This document shows positions 9,874-21,795 of a stretch of DNA of 37,040 nt, piece after piece. The stretch is from positions 1 through 37,040 of the forward strand of contig JADRCO010000339.1 in assembly GCA_021464525.1 (NCBI GenBank). The letters are read 5' to 3'. Every line of letters starts with the position of its first letter. The stretch's first letter is position 1. The notes below the pieces were generated by a model that was not told the DNA's origin, searched no databases, and saw nothing but the letters and a program-made list of their open reading frames with translations. The translations under genes were made by a program, and so were the position numbers. This DNA comes from Rhizophagus sp. LPA8_4_AMF. Lineage: Eukaryota > Glomeromycota > Glomeromycetes > Glomerales > Glomeraceae.

Positions 9874-10719
9874 TTTTTAATTATTTACTTATTTTGAGGA
9901 TTAAAAGATATTTGAAGAATGAAATTAAAATTTTTATATTTTATAAAAATTAAAAACGATCTTTTTTTTTTTTTCCCTTGAAATTCTTTAACGATTTTTA
10001 TAATGATTTGCAACAAGAAATCATTCGGATTTCGGAAAGCACTAATTTCTTTTAATGACAAAACAAATTATTGTACTACCACGTTTAAACTTGTACTTAA
10101 CAAAGTAACTATGAATTGACATTCAAAATACTTTCAAATTGGTAAGCTAAAAAAAAAAGTTATTAATTATTATCGAAACGTTTACATATACTTTGTTTCA
10201 GGAAAATAAAGAAAAAAAAATTGCGTGAGTCGTACAAGAATTCAATAAAATTTAACGCATGGTGTAAAGGAAAAGTTCTGTCGATAACATTTTTTCGATT
10301 GATTTACAATCTAAGATTGCTTTTTCCATGCTTAAACCATATTTAGAAATTAACTAAATTAAATCTAACCAAATTTATAACATTAATTTTACTGAAAATA
10401 GCATTGAAGGTAAATTTTTTACCGTTGTTTTCTCAAACATAATCAGTAATGTTTAGATTGTATGTTTATTAGTTTATCGCATAACTCCGAAACTGGTTAC
10501 TAATAATGCATTACTTGTAGCACAGTAGAAACAAATTTGTGTTGGGAAATTACTAAATGAGCGTTTATTAATTATTATTATTAGAACAATTTAAAGAATT
10601 TAAAAAAAAATTAAATTACAATTCTAAGATTCAATTCGTTTGTCTATATGAAAATCTTTATAAGCGAATTAATTTTTAAATTATATTATTTTAAAATTAT
10701 TTGTGAAAACGGTTTTGAT
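9874..10719. other. Intergenic region, probable PLAC8 promoter
   Basis: 846 bases between the PLAC8 start and the chitin deacetylase stop (both minus). Only AT-rich unique sequence is seen; no coding frame or repeat is convincing. Confidence 0.5.
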
Positions 10720-11767
10720 TTAAGGACCGTTAACGTCAGAAGGTTTACAAACCCAAGTGTTATCTCTTTTTTGTGGAGAACCAACTTTTTTGTACCATTT
10801 GCTTGGATCAGAAACACCCAAACACTCGCCAACTGTTCTAATCTTAAAACCTCTACTTTTCATGATATCGAAAGCTTGAGGACCCATATTAGTAGCAGTA
10901 TTCTTAATAGTGTCATGGTTTAAAGCGATATGAGATTTTGGTGGTGGAGAAGCTTTCTTATAGACATCTAAACATTCTTTGGTAGTTTTGCCTTGCCAAT
11001 CATTTGTATCAGTATCCCAAGTTACTACTTTATAACCTAATTCTCCTAATGTGGACATGACCAAGGGCTTATCAACTCCCGATCCAAATGGTGGACGCAT
11101 ATATATTGGTTTAACTCCAAGAATTTTTACGAGTGCTTCGTCAAGTTTGCCCATTTGATATTTAATTTGCGGTTTACTAAGGGTTGCAAGATCAAGATGT
11201 GCCCATGTATGACTGGCAATTTGATGTCCTTCAGCGTGTGCACGTTTTATTACATCTGCAAAATCGTAAATACATCCTTCATTATTTCCATTAATAAAAA
11301 AGGTTGCTTTTTGTTTCCGTGTCTTTAATTTATCTAATAGAGTACTTGTGAACTAAAAAAAAAAGTAAAAAAATTAAAACCCTTCGAAAAATTCTTATTT
11401 AGAAAATTCTTTTTTTTTTAATGATACTTACTTGAGAAGGACCATCATCAAATGTAATGGCTACGCTACCAGGTACTGTACATGTGGTAATATCGACGGC
11501 GGGGGTGGCAGTTGGATTAGTGGGTGCGGTGGAGTTATCGGGTGGTGCTGTACCTGTTCCGCATTTTCCAAAACTTGACTGACATCCTACACCACAATGG
11601 TCTAATGTAGTTCCGCAAAATCCAAATTGCGAGCAACAAAATTGAGTACCGCAATTTTGATTGCTTCCTGCTGATCCACATTTACCATCTGTGGTTTGTC
11701 CAAAAATAAAATCTGATGAACAAACTAAGATAGTAACTGCAACTGATAAAATGAATTTGATTTTCAT
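10720..11767 (-). CDS. Secreted chitin deacetylase, CBM18 plus CE4 (NodB)
   Basis: Two exons (11767-11432 and 11352-10720) with a 79-nt GT-AG intron give 322 aa. Residues 1-23 are a signal peptide ending IFG. Residues 29-70 are one hevein-type chitin-binding domain (CBM18) with eight Cys at 30, 39, 44, 45, 51, 58, 62 and 69. A Thr/Pro linker leads to a complete NodB domain: motif 1 TFDDGP (105-110, metal Asp D108), motif 2 SHTWAH (H160, H164), motif 3 RPPFG (198-202), motif 4 DTNDW (227-231) and motif 5 LNHD (256-259). It converts cell-wall chitin to chitosan outside the cell. In a root symbiont this could also lower chitin-triggered host immunity; that part is inference. No C-terminal GPI signal is seen. 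Confidence 0.93.
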
Positions 11768-12747
11768 ATTGGTTGATTTATTAAAGGGTAAAAGGATTAG
11801 ATATTAAAGGAAAGAGAAAAATAAAGAAGGTATTAATGATATCTCTCAAATATACAGTATAATGAGAGAATAAGATAGGGAAGGATTAAAAGAAGGAGGG
11901 TGAGGGAAATGTGGAAAAAAAACGGAATGAGAATAATTAAGAGGAATATGTTCCAATTTTATATTTATTTTACGTTACAATTTCCAGAAATCTTTTACAC
12001 GATCTTTGTTGATAGAATTTGACATAAACTTTAACATGACTTTCTATTTTTGGAAAAATATAATTTAATGTATTTTTAGCAGTTTTGTTTTCCTTAATCT
12101 CGTACGTGTAAAATACACGTTTAACCGTTTAAACCAGTAAATAAAAAGTATTGTGTTTTGCTATTATGTAGAACAAATCATTATTGCATTACTGCATGTG
12201 CCATATGGCAGCACTCGTAGTGGTGATTGTTAATAGGTCAAGAAAATTAACCAGGAAGGTAACTTTTTGCTATAACTCATGTATCGCAAGATACTAAATT
12301 AATGCGGTACAGATACGGTACGCATAAAATATTTATCAACTGGAAGGATAATCGATCACAACCGTTTCTATTGTAAAAAAATATCATAGTAGGAGATATA
12401 TTATTTCTTTAAAATTCCGATTTGTTTATTTTTCGGGCTGAATAAACGAAAGTTGTGACGCAATAACTTTTTTTTTTTATCATAATTCATGACAACCTTG
12501 GTATCTGTTAAAGACCGATTTTTTACGAAAAATCGGCTAGTACCACGATGTTTACATTGTACTTTCTCGCTTAACTATACTAGATTAAAGTGATAATCAA
12601 ATGATTCCCCCAATTTACGATAAACACGTTTCCAGTAACTTTAACGCTTTAAACTTCTATTTCAACAACAAAGAATAACATTTTTTCATTTCTACATAAA
12701 TTTCTTTATTTTCCGACTTAATTTTCTATAAGCTCAACATATAAAAC
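11768..12747. other. Divergent promoter region with palindrome and hairpin
   Basis: 980 bases between two divergent genes. The first 180 bases upstream of the deacetylase are purine-rich on the plus strand. A perfect palindrome TGCCATATGGCA lies at 12199-12210. A strong hairpin (CCGATTTTT at 12515-12523, loop TACG, complement to 12536) lies about 210 bases before the GOT1 ATG. No coding frame. Confidence 0.55.
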
Positions 12748-13605
12748 ATGTGGTTATCGGATTCTCAGAGTATGGCTTCATTTGAATTTAGAGGGCATTC
12801 TTGAATAAAGGAAGCTTCAAATTTAAGTTCTTTTGATTTATTTTTTGTTAATTTAACTAATTTCTGTTTTTTTTTCTTTAGAGATTGGTGTCTTATTAAC
12901 AGCATGCGGCGTAGGTTTCATGTTCCTTGGTATTTTGCTTCTTTTTGACGGAGGATTATTAGCTATGGGGAATGTATGTTATAATAAAAAAAAACTTGTA
13001 TTTGTCTTATGTTTTAAAATGAATTGGTTTTCCATTAAGAATTTCATTAATTAAAATTTTTTTTTTCTTTATAAAATGTATTAGATATTATTTCTTTCAG
13101 GTATAACTTTAATTATTGGATTTAATAAGACAATATACTTTTTTGCTCGTAAAAATAAAATTCGGGGAACTATTTGTTTCTTTGGTGGAATATTATTGGT
13201 TTTTATTAAATGGCCTAAGACAGGAATAATTGTTGAATTTTTTGGATTTTTAAATTTATTTGGGTATTGTTATTTAATGATTTATTTTATTTCATTTTTT
13301 TTTTTTTTTGATATCTAATTTTTATTCATACAAAGAATTTTTTATTTTATTTTATTTTTTTAGAGATTTCTTTCCGGTGATTATAAGTTTCTTACGAAAA
13401 GTACCGGGTATTGGAATGTTACTCAGTGCACCATATTTTTCGAATGTATGATTAAATTCATTTAATTATAATTGTAATTCATAATTATTATGATTATTAT
13501 TTATTAATTATCGAAAAACAAAAATTCTAAAGCTAATTAATAAAAAAAAATTAAAAAAAACAACAGGTGGTTGATAGGTTTGCAGGATCAAAGCTACCAG
13601 TATAA
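12748..13605 (+). CDS. GOT1: Golgi transport protein Got1
   Basis: Five exons (12748-12769, 12882-12973, 13085-13263, 13364-13445, 13567-13605) rebuild a 137-aa protein, the normal Got1 length. It starts MWLSDSQKIGV, the family's invariant N-terminus, and continues with four hydrophobic segments, the marker FFARKNKIRGTICFFGGILL, then FFPVIISFLRKVPGIG and the end VVDRFAGSKLPV. Got1/Sft2-type proteins are tetraspan membrane proteins of early Golgi and ER vesicles that help vesicle fusion and COPII traffic. The first coding exon is 22 nt, so it is easily missed; each junction keeps phase. It is convergent with MGS1, 509 bases away. Confidence 0.9.
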
Positions 13606-14114
13606 GGATGATAATATGGATTACTTTTCGAATTTGTAGTATGTTAGAAAATTGACAAATTCAAAATCACAACCCGATTCTTATAAAGATGACCAACCGG
13701 ATAAAAGAAATATACCATTGGATAAATTATCCTTATTTAATTAGATAAACTACTATTAATTCAGTTCCTATAAATGATGAAATTTGATTAATTCAGGAGA
13801 ACTGAAAAAGTTTAGTTTATTATGATAAGGTCGGGTAGGGATATTAATTTGGAAATTTTGTTTTTTTTTTATTTACAAAAAGAATTATATTTTAATTTAT
13901 AACGTATGGAGAAAAAAAATGCATGGTAAAATCTTTTATCACCATATTTATTATAAAAATCTTGTAAATAATACGATATTAGTTTTAGCTTATTTTATTA
14001 AATAAACTATTAATATTTCAACACTCCACTTTAAATGTTTATAAAAATCCATTATTTATTATTAATCAAATTATATTCCCATATGAACTATATACATATA
14101 TACAAGCTAAAATC
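13606..14114. other. Convergent 3' intergenic region
   Basis: 509 bases between the stops of GOT1 and MGS1. AT-rich, with AATAAA-type signals on both strands (for example near 13999 on the plus strand). No coding frame found. Confidence 0.5.
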
Positions 14115-17100
14115 TTACTGATTATCGGTAATATCATGACTATGTGTTCCACTAAATGGATAATGAAAATCAATCTCTCCATAAATTTCCGTTCTTACAT
14201 TTTGTTCCATTTGTGGCTCAGTCTTAATTCTTTGTTCTTCCGGTTCACTCTTTATGCTTTCTCTATATTTCGTTTCGGGATCTATTTTTTTAGGACTAAA
14301 AACATCCAAAAATTCTTTTCTTTTAAGTTCTTTAGGTAAATATTCTTGATATACAGATCCTTCAAAATCTGGATTATATTTATATCCTGCGCTATATCCA
14401 AGATTCTAAAAAAAAAAAAAATTTTATAGTGAATATGTTTGAATTATGAAAAACGGTATTACTCACTTTCATTAAATTAGTTGGAGCGTTTCTCATGTGA
14501 TGCGGTACGGGGTAGTTATATTCTTCTTTAACTGTTTCCTTAACCTAAAGTACACGTGAGAAATAATTACTGTATCATTATTCTTTAAAGTACACACATA
14601 ATAAGACAAATATATTTATAATTACCAAACTATACGCTTTATATGATCTAACACTCTTTTTTGCCTCCGCTAAATATGTTACGCAGTGCGCTAAATTAAT
14701 TTCACATTCTGGCATGCCAATAAATTGACAGGCTTGGTATGTTGCAATTGCCTATAACAAGCAAATAAAACTTATTATTATTACACATCTTTTTCTGATA
14801 GGTTTTTTTTTCTTTTATTTACCAAGGGTAATGCACTATTATCTGCAAGACCGACATCTTCTGATGCAAATACAATCAGTCTCCTGGCTAAAGATAACAA
14901 AAGAAACCAGCTGCATGAATATTTTAATCAGATGATGTGATGTAAATTATTTCAAACAAAAAGCTATTTCGTACGAACCTATATATAAAGGATCTTCTCC
15001 TCCAATCAGCATTCGTCCTAGCCAGTACAAACTTGCTGTTTATAGTTAGTTTCGATGTAATGTTATTTTAAATTTATTTAATGCAAATCGAACTTTTCTC
15101 GACAAATCTATAATTCTCACCATTTGCATCACTGTATTAAATATCAAAGATTAGTTAAATTTATAAGTCATAAAATTTTCAAGAACAAAATTTTGAAAAT
15201 TTACCTTCCACGCATACTTTTATGTAATGCACTAATTATATTATAGTGTTCTTCCCCATCTTTATCATAAAGTAGAGATTTCTGAATAACTTGTTCAATA
15301 TCATCCTTGGTAATATGTTTTTTTGATTTCATATTCAAAGCAATTTCTAATGCATTAAGTGCAATCCGAGCATCGCCATCGCTCATAACTGCCAAATATT
15401 TTAGCACATCTTCATCCACTTTAATATCATCAGTATTTTCAGATAAAGTCGTACTTGATTCTTCACTTTGAACACTTGGAATATTTTGTTTTCGAATTTT
15501 ATCTAATGCTCTTTCTAAGATCTCTTGTACTTCATCAATTGTCAATTTATTTAAAGTGAAAACCTTACATCGACTGAGAAGTGATGAATTAATCTTAAAG
15601 GAGGGATTTTCTGTAGTAGCACCTATAAGTGTGACACCTCCGGACTCGACGTATGGAACTAAATAGAAACAATAAACTTTAATTCTAAGTATAACAAAAA
15701 TATATTATAATTAAATATAAAGCTTACGAAATAAATCTTGTTGTGCCTTATTAAATCGATGTCTAAATAAAACAAAAATATTAATAAACAGGAAATTTAA
15801 TTTGACATTTTAGTATGTTTTAAAATTAATTACATCTCATCCATAAAAATGATAGTACGCCGTCCTGTCAATGCTGCCTCATTTCTCGCTTCATCGAATG
15901 CTTTCCTAATTTATAAGGAAAATAATAATAACCTTCTTTTTAACTTGTTTTTTTTTAAAAAAAAATCCTGTCACTAATATATTTAAACGCACTTTATATC
16001 GGCGGTAGCTATTAATACACGAAAAAACTAGTTAATTATGAGATGGTCAAATGAAAAAACAATAGAAATGAAAATATTTACCGTGTGTAATTCCGGAAAA
16101 TTCTTTAAAGATCGATTTCGTTAATTTTGCCATGATCTTTGAATAAATGATAATATTACATGGTTAAGAAAGTTTCACAAATAAAGTAAATCAAGAAATA
16201 AATTCACTTTTGCAAGAGTAGTCTTTCCCACACCGCTCGGTCCCCACATTATCATCGAACTGAAAATTAAATGAAGTTTCAATTTAGAATATATTCTTGA
16301 AATAATAAACGATATTTATAATACTCACGGTATTTTGTCACGCAGGATTAATTCTTTTAACCATCCATTATTACCAATTAATTCTTTTTGTCCTATAAAC
16401 TCTTCAAAACTACTCGGTCGAACTTCGGATCAAATTACAGGCAATATAAATAAAATTCTTGAATCAATAAAATAAAATGTAACTTTGCTTAAAACAATAA
16501 ATACCCTTCGCTGCCAATGGCATCGTATCAGCTTTTGTTTTGATTTGTTTGCTCGGTCGACTACTACTTGATGAAGAAATTAAAGATCTCTTTTCGCGTT
16601 TAGTGGACAAAGGCAATTGACTTTTTTGCGAAGGATTTGATGATGCTTCCGATTTAGGAGTAAAGAAATCATTCTAAAGAATAATGATTTTTTTTTATAT
16701 TTATTAGATCATCCTCAGATTTTTTTTAAAAAAAATATTTACCTTTGCTGTGATAACTATCTTTTTAGGAGGAGCTTTGCTTGGTGGAGTATTCTTTGAA
16801 GATTTTTGATTTTCTATTCCAGTTTTTTCAAGTTTCGCACACTTATTATCCATATGTTCATTAATTTCTGTCATATCAACATATTGGTTGCACGCCGGGC
16901 AGTTCACTTTCAAAAAAAAAAAAAATATTTAATAACAATAAAGACATTTAATAATTTGAAATTATTTTTTTTAAAAGATACATTATTATATTCTTTATTA
17001 TTTGATATTTCCGCGTTTTAATAAAATTATTACAAAACAAAAAGCTAATAAATAAATCATAATTTCACAAAAAATTCCCAAAATTCTAACTAATTTTGAA

Positions 17101-17157
17101 AATATATATTAACTATGTACCCATAACAATATCATTATCATCATTATTCGAGGACAT
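14115..17157 (-). CDS. MGS1: AAA ATPase Mgs1/WRNIP1 with UBZ finger
   Basis: Sixteen exons on the minus strand give 591 aa: 17157-17121, 16906-16743, 16673-16505, 16422-16329, 16259-16208, 16136-16082, 16008-15993, 15905-15834, 15762-15728, 15658-15205, 15131-15121, 15035-14979, 14887-14823, 14751-14626, 14544-14467, 14405-14115. Residues 13-35 are a Rad18-type ubiquitin-binding zinc finger (C15, C18, H30, C35). The clamp-loader-like ATPase follows: GQKELIG, Walker A GPSGVGKTT (161-169), Walker B IIFMDEIHRFN (214-224) and sensor GATTENPSF. The C-terminal MgsA region has ARRLIVFASEDVGLAD and PECEINLAHC. An acidic/charged tail with SEPEEQRIKTEP is fungus-specific. Mgs1 binds ubiquitinated PCNA and tunes DNA polymerase delta at stalled forks. 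Exons of 16 and 11 nt are needed to keep frame. The start is the ATG beginning MSSNNDDND; a longer in-frame start at 17316 is unlikely. Confidence 0.92.
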
Positions 17158-17483
17158 TTTTTTTAAACCGTTCAAAGGAAACAAAAAATTAACATTCGAG
17201 CTTAGATCTGATAAGAAATTTAGAGCTATGGGAATTTTATTTACATCCATTCCAAATTTGTCATAAGTCACTACAAAAGGGCGTAAAAATGTAAACATAC
17301 ATGTGACATTTAACAATCACATGAGAACAATTCTACATAAATTACATAAATTCAAAATAAAGTTTGTAATTTTTTTTTCCCTTTGTCGATAACCTTCCTT
17401 TCAATTTTCGATTTTTTACTTTTTTATATTCTTCTCTCTCTTTTTCTATAGATTTTTTTTTTTAGCTAATTTCTAATTAATCG
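17158..17483. promoter_or_regulatory. Shared bidirectional promoter, MGS1/AMPK-beta
   Basis: Only 326 bases separate the two divergent ATGs, so both promoters must share this stretch. The side next to AMPK-beta is pyrimidine-rich (CTCTCTCTTTTTC near 17433, then a T-run), typical of fungal leaders. No TATA box of standard form is obvious. Confidence 0.55.
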
Positions 17484-18960
17484 ATGGGAAATACGCCGTC
17501 TACGAATAATGACAATAATCCATCCGGATCGCAAGTAACAGCCGAAAAACAATTACCGGAAACAAGTAAAGAAGAGCCAACAAAACCTGTTGCTACTGGA
17601 CAGCCAATCAAGAGTTCGTTTCATGATTTCGGTTCAAATTCTCCTTTCGTCGGTTCACCTTTGCTTTCACATGAAGAGTATAAAAAAATCGATGGAATAG
17701 AAGATATATATTATGGAAACAGTCAAGATGGAAGTTTGGCTTCAAGTTTTAACGAAAGTGAAATTTTGGACAGATTGAATAGTCAACGTTCATCTATTGT
17801 GACGGTAGAACCGTCTTACAAGAACACTAATAAAATTATACATGATTTCGGTTCAATTGGAGGGATAGCACCAATGACAAGTGTTAACGCACAAGGTTTA
17901 TTTTCCTTGGGGAAGAATAAGACATCCCTTTTGGACACTCATGACAAAAACATGCTTGGATTTTCCACACAGTTTTTTTTAATCCATTTTATTTTTTCTC
18001 TTTATCTATCCTATTATAACCTGGTTTTACGTAGATGCAAAAGTGAAAGGAATCCCCACTATTATCACGTGGAGTCAAGGTGGCAATAACGTATTTGTTA
18101 CCGGCACTTTTAATGATTGGAAATATAATGTAAGATTAAGTAAAAGGTTTGTGTCAATCATTTTTGATTGTTTTGATTGTTATGTAAAGGTATGTATTAG
18201 TGATTAATCTCATTTTCGAGCAGCTCGAATGATTTTACCACCGTTATTGACTTAGAACCTGGAACACATAAGCTTAAGTTTATCGTGGATGATGAATGGA
18301 AATGTTCTAATGATTTTTCAACCGCGACAGATCCAGATGGGAATTTAGTAAATTATTTGGAAGTCCATGAAGATGATGATTGTAATTCTATAGAAAAAGA
18401 AAGCTTAGATTCTTCTGGTATAAGAAACCAACCACATCTTTTTAAAAAGAAAATAATTAATTTATTTAAATGATAAATGATATCCTTATCAAAATACAAT
18501 ACATTTTTCTTGTATATAGGATTTCTTTCGAATACACCACCTGGCGAGTATACCGATGAAATTCCAGGATATCTTCTTGCATATGCTCATTCTCTAAGCG
18601 TAACTGACAGTAAATTAAGAAACTCCAACTCAGATGATCCTTTTGAGCGTCAAGAGTGTATGGCTGAAGAACAGCCACCAACGTTGCCACCTCATTTAGA
18701 AAAAGTTTTACTAAATAGTTCGATTGTATCTAAGGAAGATACTAGCGTTCTTCCGGTACCAAATCACGTTGTGTTGAATCACTTATACGCTTGTTCAATA
18801 CGGGATGGTGTTATGGCCGTGGCTGGAACCACGAGATATCGCAAAAAGGTAAAATATAATAACGCGTTTGCTTATTAGTTACTTTTGTTAGAAAAAAAGC
18901 TCATATTCTCCATATGTGTAGTATGTTACTACCGTTTATTATAAACCCGTTATTATATAA
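17484..18960 (+). CDS. AMPK/SNF1 kinase beta subunit
   Basis: Five exons: 17484-17895 (end uncertain), 18035-18146, 18224-18417, 18520-18848 and 18922-18960, giving about 361 aa. MGNTPS at the start is an N-myristoylation signal. A disordered Ser/Asn-rich region of about 135 residues follows. A CBM48 glycogen-binding domain spans about 144-225 (ITWSQGG, VTGTFNDWK, HKLKFIVDDEW, TATDPDGNLVNY). A C-terminal ASC domain from about 240 (PPGEYTDEIP, LPPHLEKVLLN, VLNHLYACSIRDGVMAVAGTTRYRKKYVTTVYYKP) binds the alpha and gamma subunits. It is the scaffold of the energy-sensing kinase (Sip1/Sip2/Gal83 type). The first donor is ambiguous: only GT at 17896 or at 17881 keeps phase with the acceptor ending at 18034; a GT at 17972 would break frame. 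Confidence 0.9.
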
Positions 18961-19226
18961 TGAATTTAACATAGGATAAGTATTATGTCATATTTTTTTT
19001 ATTAATATTATGCATTGATATTTCAAGGTATTATTATTTATTGCAGATATCTGCATTATGAGAATATTATCTCTTAAATGTTTTTAAAATATAATAATAT
19101 TGTTGTAAAATATATTTCTCAAATTGAAATTTAATATTTATCAAAATAACACTTCAAAGAAAGTGCAATTGCTTCTTAGTTTACAAGATTGATATAAAGT
19201 TCTTGAATTTTTGTTATATCAAAGTA

Positions 19227-20023
19227 TTAAGTGGAATTCATATCAAATCCAAGTTCATCTAATAACTGGTAAACTTTTTCTTTATATTCTATTAACAACT
19301 TTTCGGCTAAATTCTCATTTGGTTCAATGGTCTTTTCAAGATTAATTTTCTGTATTTTCTCATTATTACTTTCATTTATGATATTCTTATTACAGCAATT
19401 ATCTTTTTCTTTTTCTGTATTTGTATCTAAAAGACAACTACAATCACTTTCACATACATTATTTTGCTTTTTTAAATTCTCTCGTTGATTAAATTTAAAA
19501 TAATCTCGTGTAAAAACTTTATCAGCAGTTAAATTAGCAAGTTCATCTTCTAATGATTTTAATTTATTAAAAGAAGATTGGTTTGGTAATTTTAATTCAA
19601 CATCATTATTATTTTCATTAATTAAAGAATTATAAAATTCCAATAATGTGCTAAACAAAAAATAAAGGTAATTTAATTTATTTCTTACAAAAAATTATAT
19701 TTTTATTAGTTACTTACTTTAACAAACCTCTTAATCTACCAAATTCCATACCAATATTTACACCTTCAACATATCCATTATTAAATCCTTCTTGAACTGT
19801 AACATCTTTTCCTTCTACAATTCCTTCTCTATATCCAATCTAAATAATATATTAAAAGATTTACATTATTAAATTTGCATATAAACATATATGTTTATAG
19901 TACAATAATAAGTACATTTCCAAAATTTCTATTCATATGATCCCATTCATTTAAAGACATTATTCTATCATATTCGGATGTATCTTCAACTGAAGCCCAT
20001 ACATCATCGTTTTCGGAAATCAT
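19227..20023 (-). CDS. YAE1: Yae1, deca-GX3 adaptor for Rli1 Fe-S assembly
   Basis: Three exons on the minus strand (20023-19916, 19839-19718, 19650-19227) give 217 aa. The N-terminus has the family's DDVW signature (residues 6-9). Exon 2 codes the deca-GX3 repeat: a Gly about every fourth residue in GYREGIVEG and GFNNGYVEGVNIGMEFGRLRG, a helical hairpin. The C-terminal half is charged and poorly conserved and has Cys clusters (CESDCSC, CC). In yeast, Yae1 with Lto1 links the ABC protein Rli1/ABCE1 to the cytosolic Fe-S targeting complex, so that ribosome recycling works. It is convergent with the AMPK-beta gene, 266 bases away. No partner LTO1 is in the window. Confidence 0.85.
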
Positions 20024-20302
20024 TTTTTTTGGTATAAGAGTGAGTGAACGGGTGAATGATTAAATATTTTTTAATTGTTCAATTTTTAATTGTTAAAAAT
20101 TTGTGCGACAAAATTTAGCAAATTCGGAACGATCGGCATGTTTATTTATTTAGTATGTTAGTGCGAAATAAAAAATATAGACAGAAAAGAAATGGAGATA
20201 CAAATGTCAAGATAAAAAAAAATGCTTTACTGTATATAATTATTAATATCTCATTTACTAAATCGGATCGTTACATAGCAACTTTAGTATTGTTCACGAT
20301 AT

Positions 20303-21795
20303 TCAATATTGTTCTCTGTTTTCAGTATTGTTTTCGGTATTGTTTTCATTATTGGATTTTTTTACACCAACAACAATTTCATTATTTTGTAACCTCATTA
20401 AAGCTTTCTTAATATTAGTTAATTGGACTTCCACTGGAATATCGACCAAAAGACGTGTTACAGTTTCATCTCGTAATATACTCAATTGCTTTTGAAATTT
20501 CTCAAGACATTCCATAATCGAAGAAATTCTTTCAACAGCAATTCCTCTTTGACTCTCAAGTATTTTAAGTAATATTAGATTATCCTCAAAGATTTTTCTT
20601 TCTACTCTGTTCCCGCCAAGATGTGTCCAAAGGTAGGAAAACAATTCATCCTGACCGATTTTTTGTAACGTTTCTTCTTGAGACGTTATATCATGAATAG
20701 AACTTTGCATTGCATCAAGTTTCTTAAGCCTTTTTAATAATAAATAAAATATTTTAGTTAAACATAAATAAATATTGTAAGTTTAAAAAGAATACTTACG
20801 CTTTTAATGCATGGTCTGTGGCATAAATCAGTTTTCGAAGATCCTCATCGGTCAATTTCATAAGACTATCATGAAGTCTAGTCAAATCTCTTCTTTTTCT
20901 TGGATTGACAGCTTTTTCATTTAATTCTTTCATAGCTTGTAAAGTAAAAGCAATATATGTTAATGTATTGTCCAAAGAAGTTTGAGCTCTAACTTGTAAG
21001 GTTTGAAGATCGCTATTCGTTTCAAAACTTGCTTCGGCGAACTCTTCCAATTTTTTAATTAAAATTGATTTGTATTGTAATTCAGAATGTTTAACAACTT
21101 GCATTAAATCTTTTGTAGCTAATTCAGCTTTCTTAATATCATGAGCCAATGAACCTTCTGAGTCAAGTTCTGTCGCTTGTTCTAAAAGTCGTTCTTGTGC
21201 TTCAACTTGAGCTTTAACCAAATCAGTAAAATTGGGAATTGAAAATTTACAAAATGGAAAAACTGAATCGGAATAAGGAGTAACTTTACAGATTAAATCT
21301 GTAGCTGGTAAATAAAATATGCTTAAAGTAATTGAAGTAATATAGAATAATAACAGTCCAATTAAAGTTAATAAAAAGAGTGTAGGTTTTGGAATTTTTT
21401 TGGCAAATTCATAAATTTCTAAAAAAAAAGAAGAGATTCAATATATATTTATGCTAATGATAAATAAAACCGAAATAAGTAAAAATCTTGAACCTCTTAA
21501 ACAGACGACCGCTTTTTGACTAATATCATTAAGTTGATTGTAAATTTCTAGTAAAATTTCAAATCTTAAATAATTCTCACCACAATAAAAGGTAACATTA
21601 CAAGTTTTTTTGTTTCTTTTATATACCTTCCATCTTAATTAAAACATGTTGAGGAATGTATTTTTCAAAAAATTTTTCTTCAATATTCTCACTCACTTTG
21701 ATTTTTTCATTACCATATCTTGCTCTAATATCAGGAAAATCATTGCTAGTGCTTGAACCAGTCGCAATACCTTGATCTTCAAGACTAATCCTCAT
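20303..21795 (-). CDS. One-TM coiled-coil protein, unknown function
   Basis: Four exons on the minus strand (21795-21627, 21547-21494, 21418-20800, 20729-20303), all GT-AG and phase-consistent, encode 422 aa. There is no signal peptide. One strong membrane segment at about 87-111 (TLFLLTLIGLLLFYITS) is followed by a segment with two Cys (LICKVTPY, FPFCKF). A long helical region from about 135 to the end has heptad-like spacing (EAQERLLEQATEL, DLMQVVKHSEL, LKKLDAMQSS). The tail ends in an Asn/Glu-rich repeat (NNENNTENNTEN). I do not recognise a family; proteins of this build occur as fungal hypotheticals. It could tether organelles or the nuclear envelope, but nothing in the sequence proves this. 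Confidence 0.78.

Noticed and set aside
9699-9953. Val-rich plus-strand frame
   Set aside because: It is the antisense of CAA (Gln) repeats in the PLAC8 gene.
17158-17316. Upstream N-terminal extension of MGS1 from 17316
   Set aside because: In frame, but not conserved-looking. It would leave under 170 bases for the shared promoter, and ATG 17157 fits the family better.
17972-18034. GT at 17972 as the first AMPK-beta donor
   Set aside because: It gives a phase that breaks the glycogen-binding domain; donors at 17896 or 17881 keep it.
20155-20412. Plus-strand 85-codon frame
   Set aside because: It overlaps the last exon of the coiled-coil gene antisense, and its start region is intergenic AT-rich sequence with no family signal.
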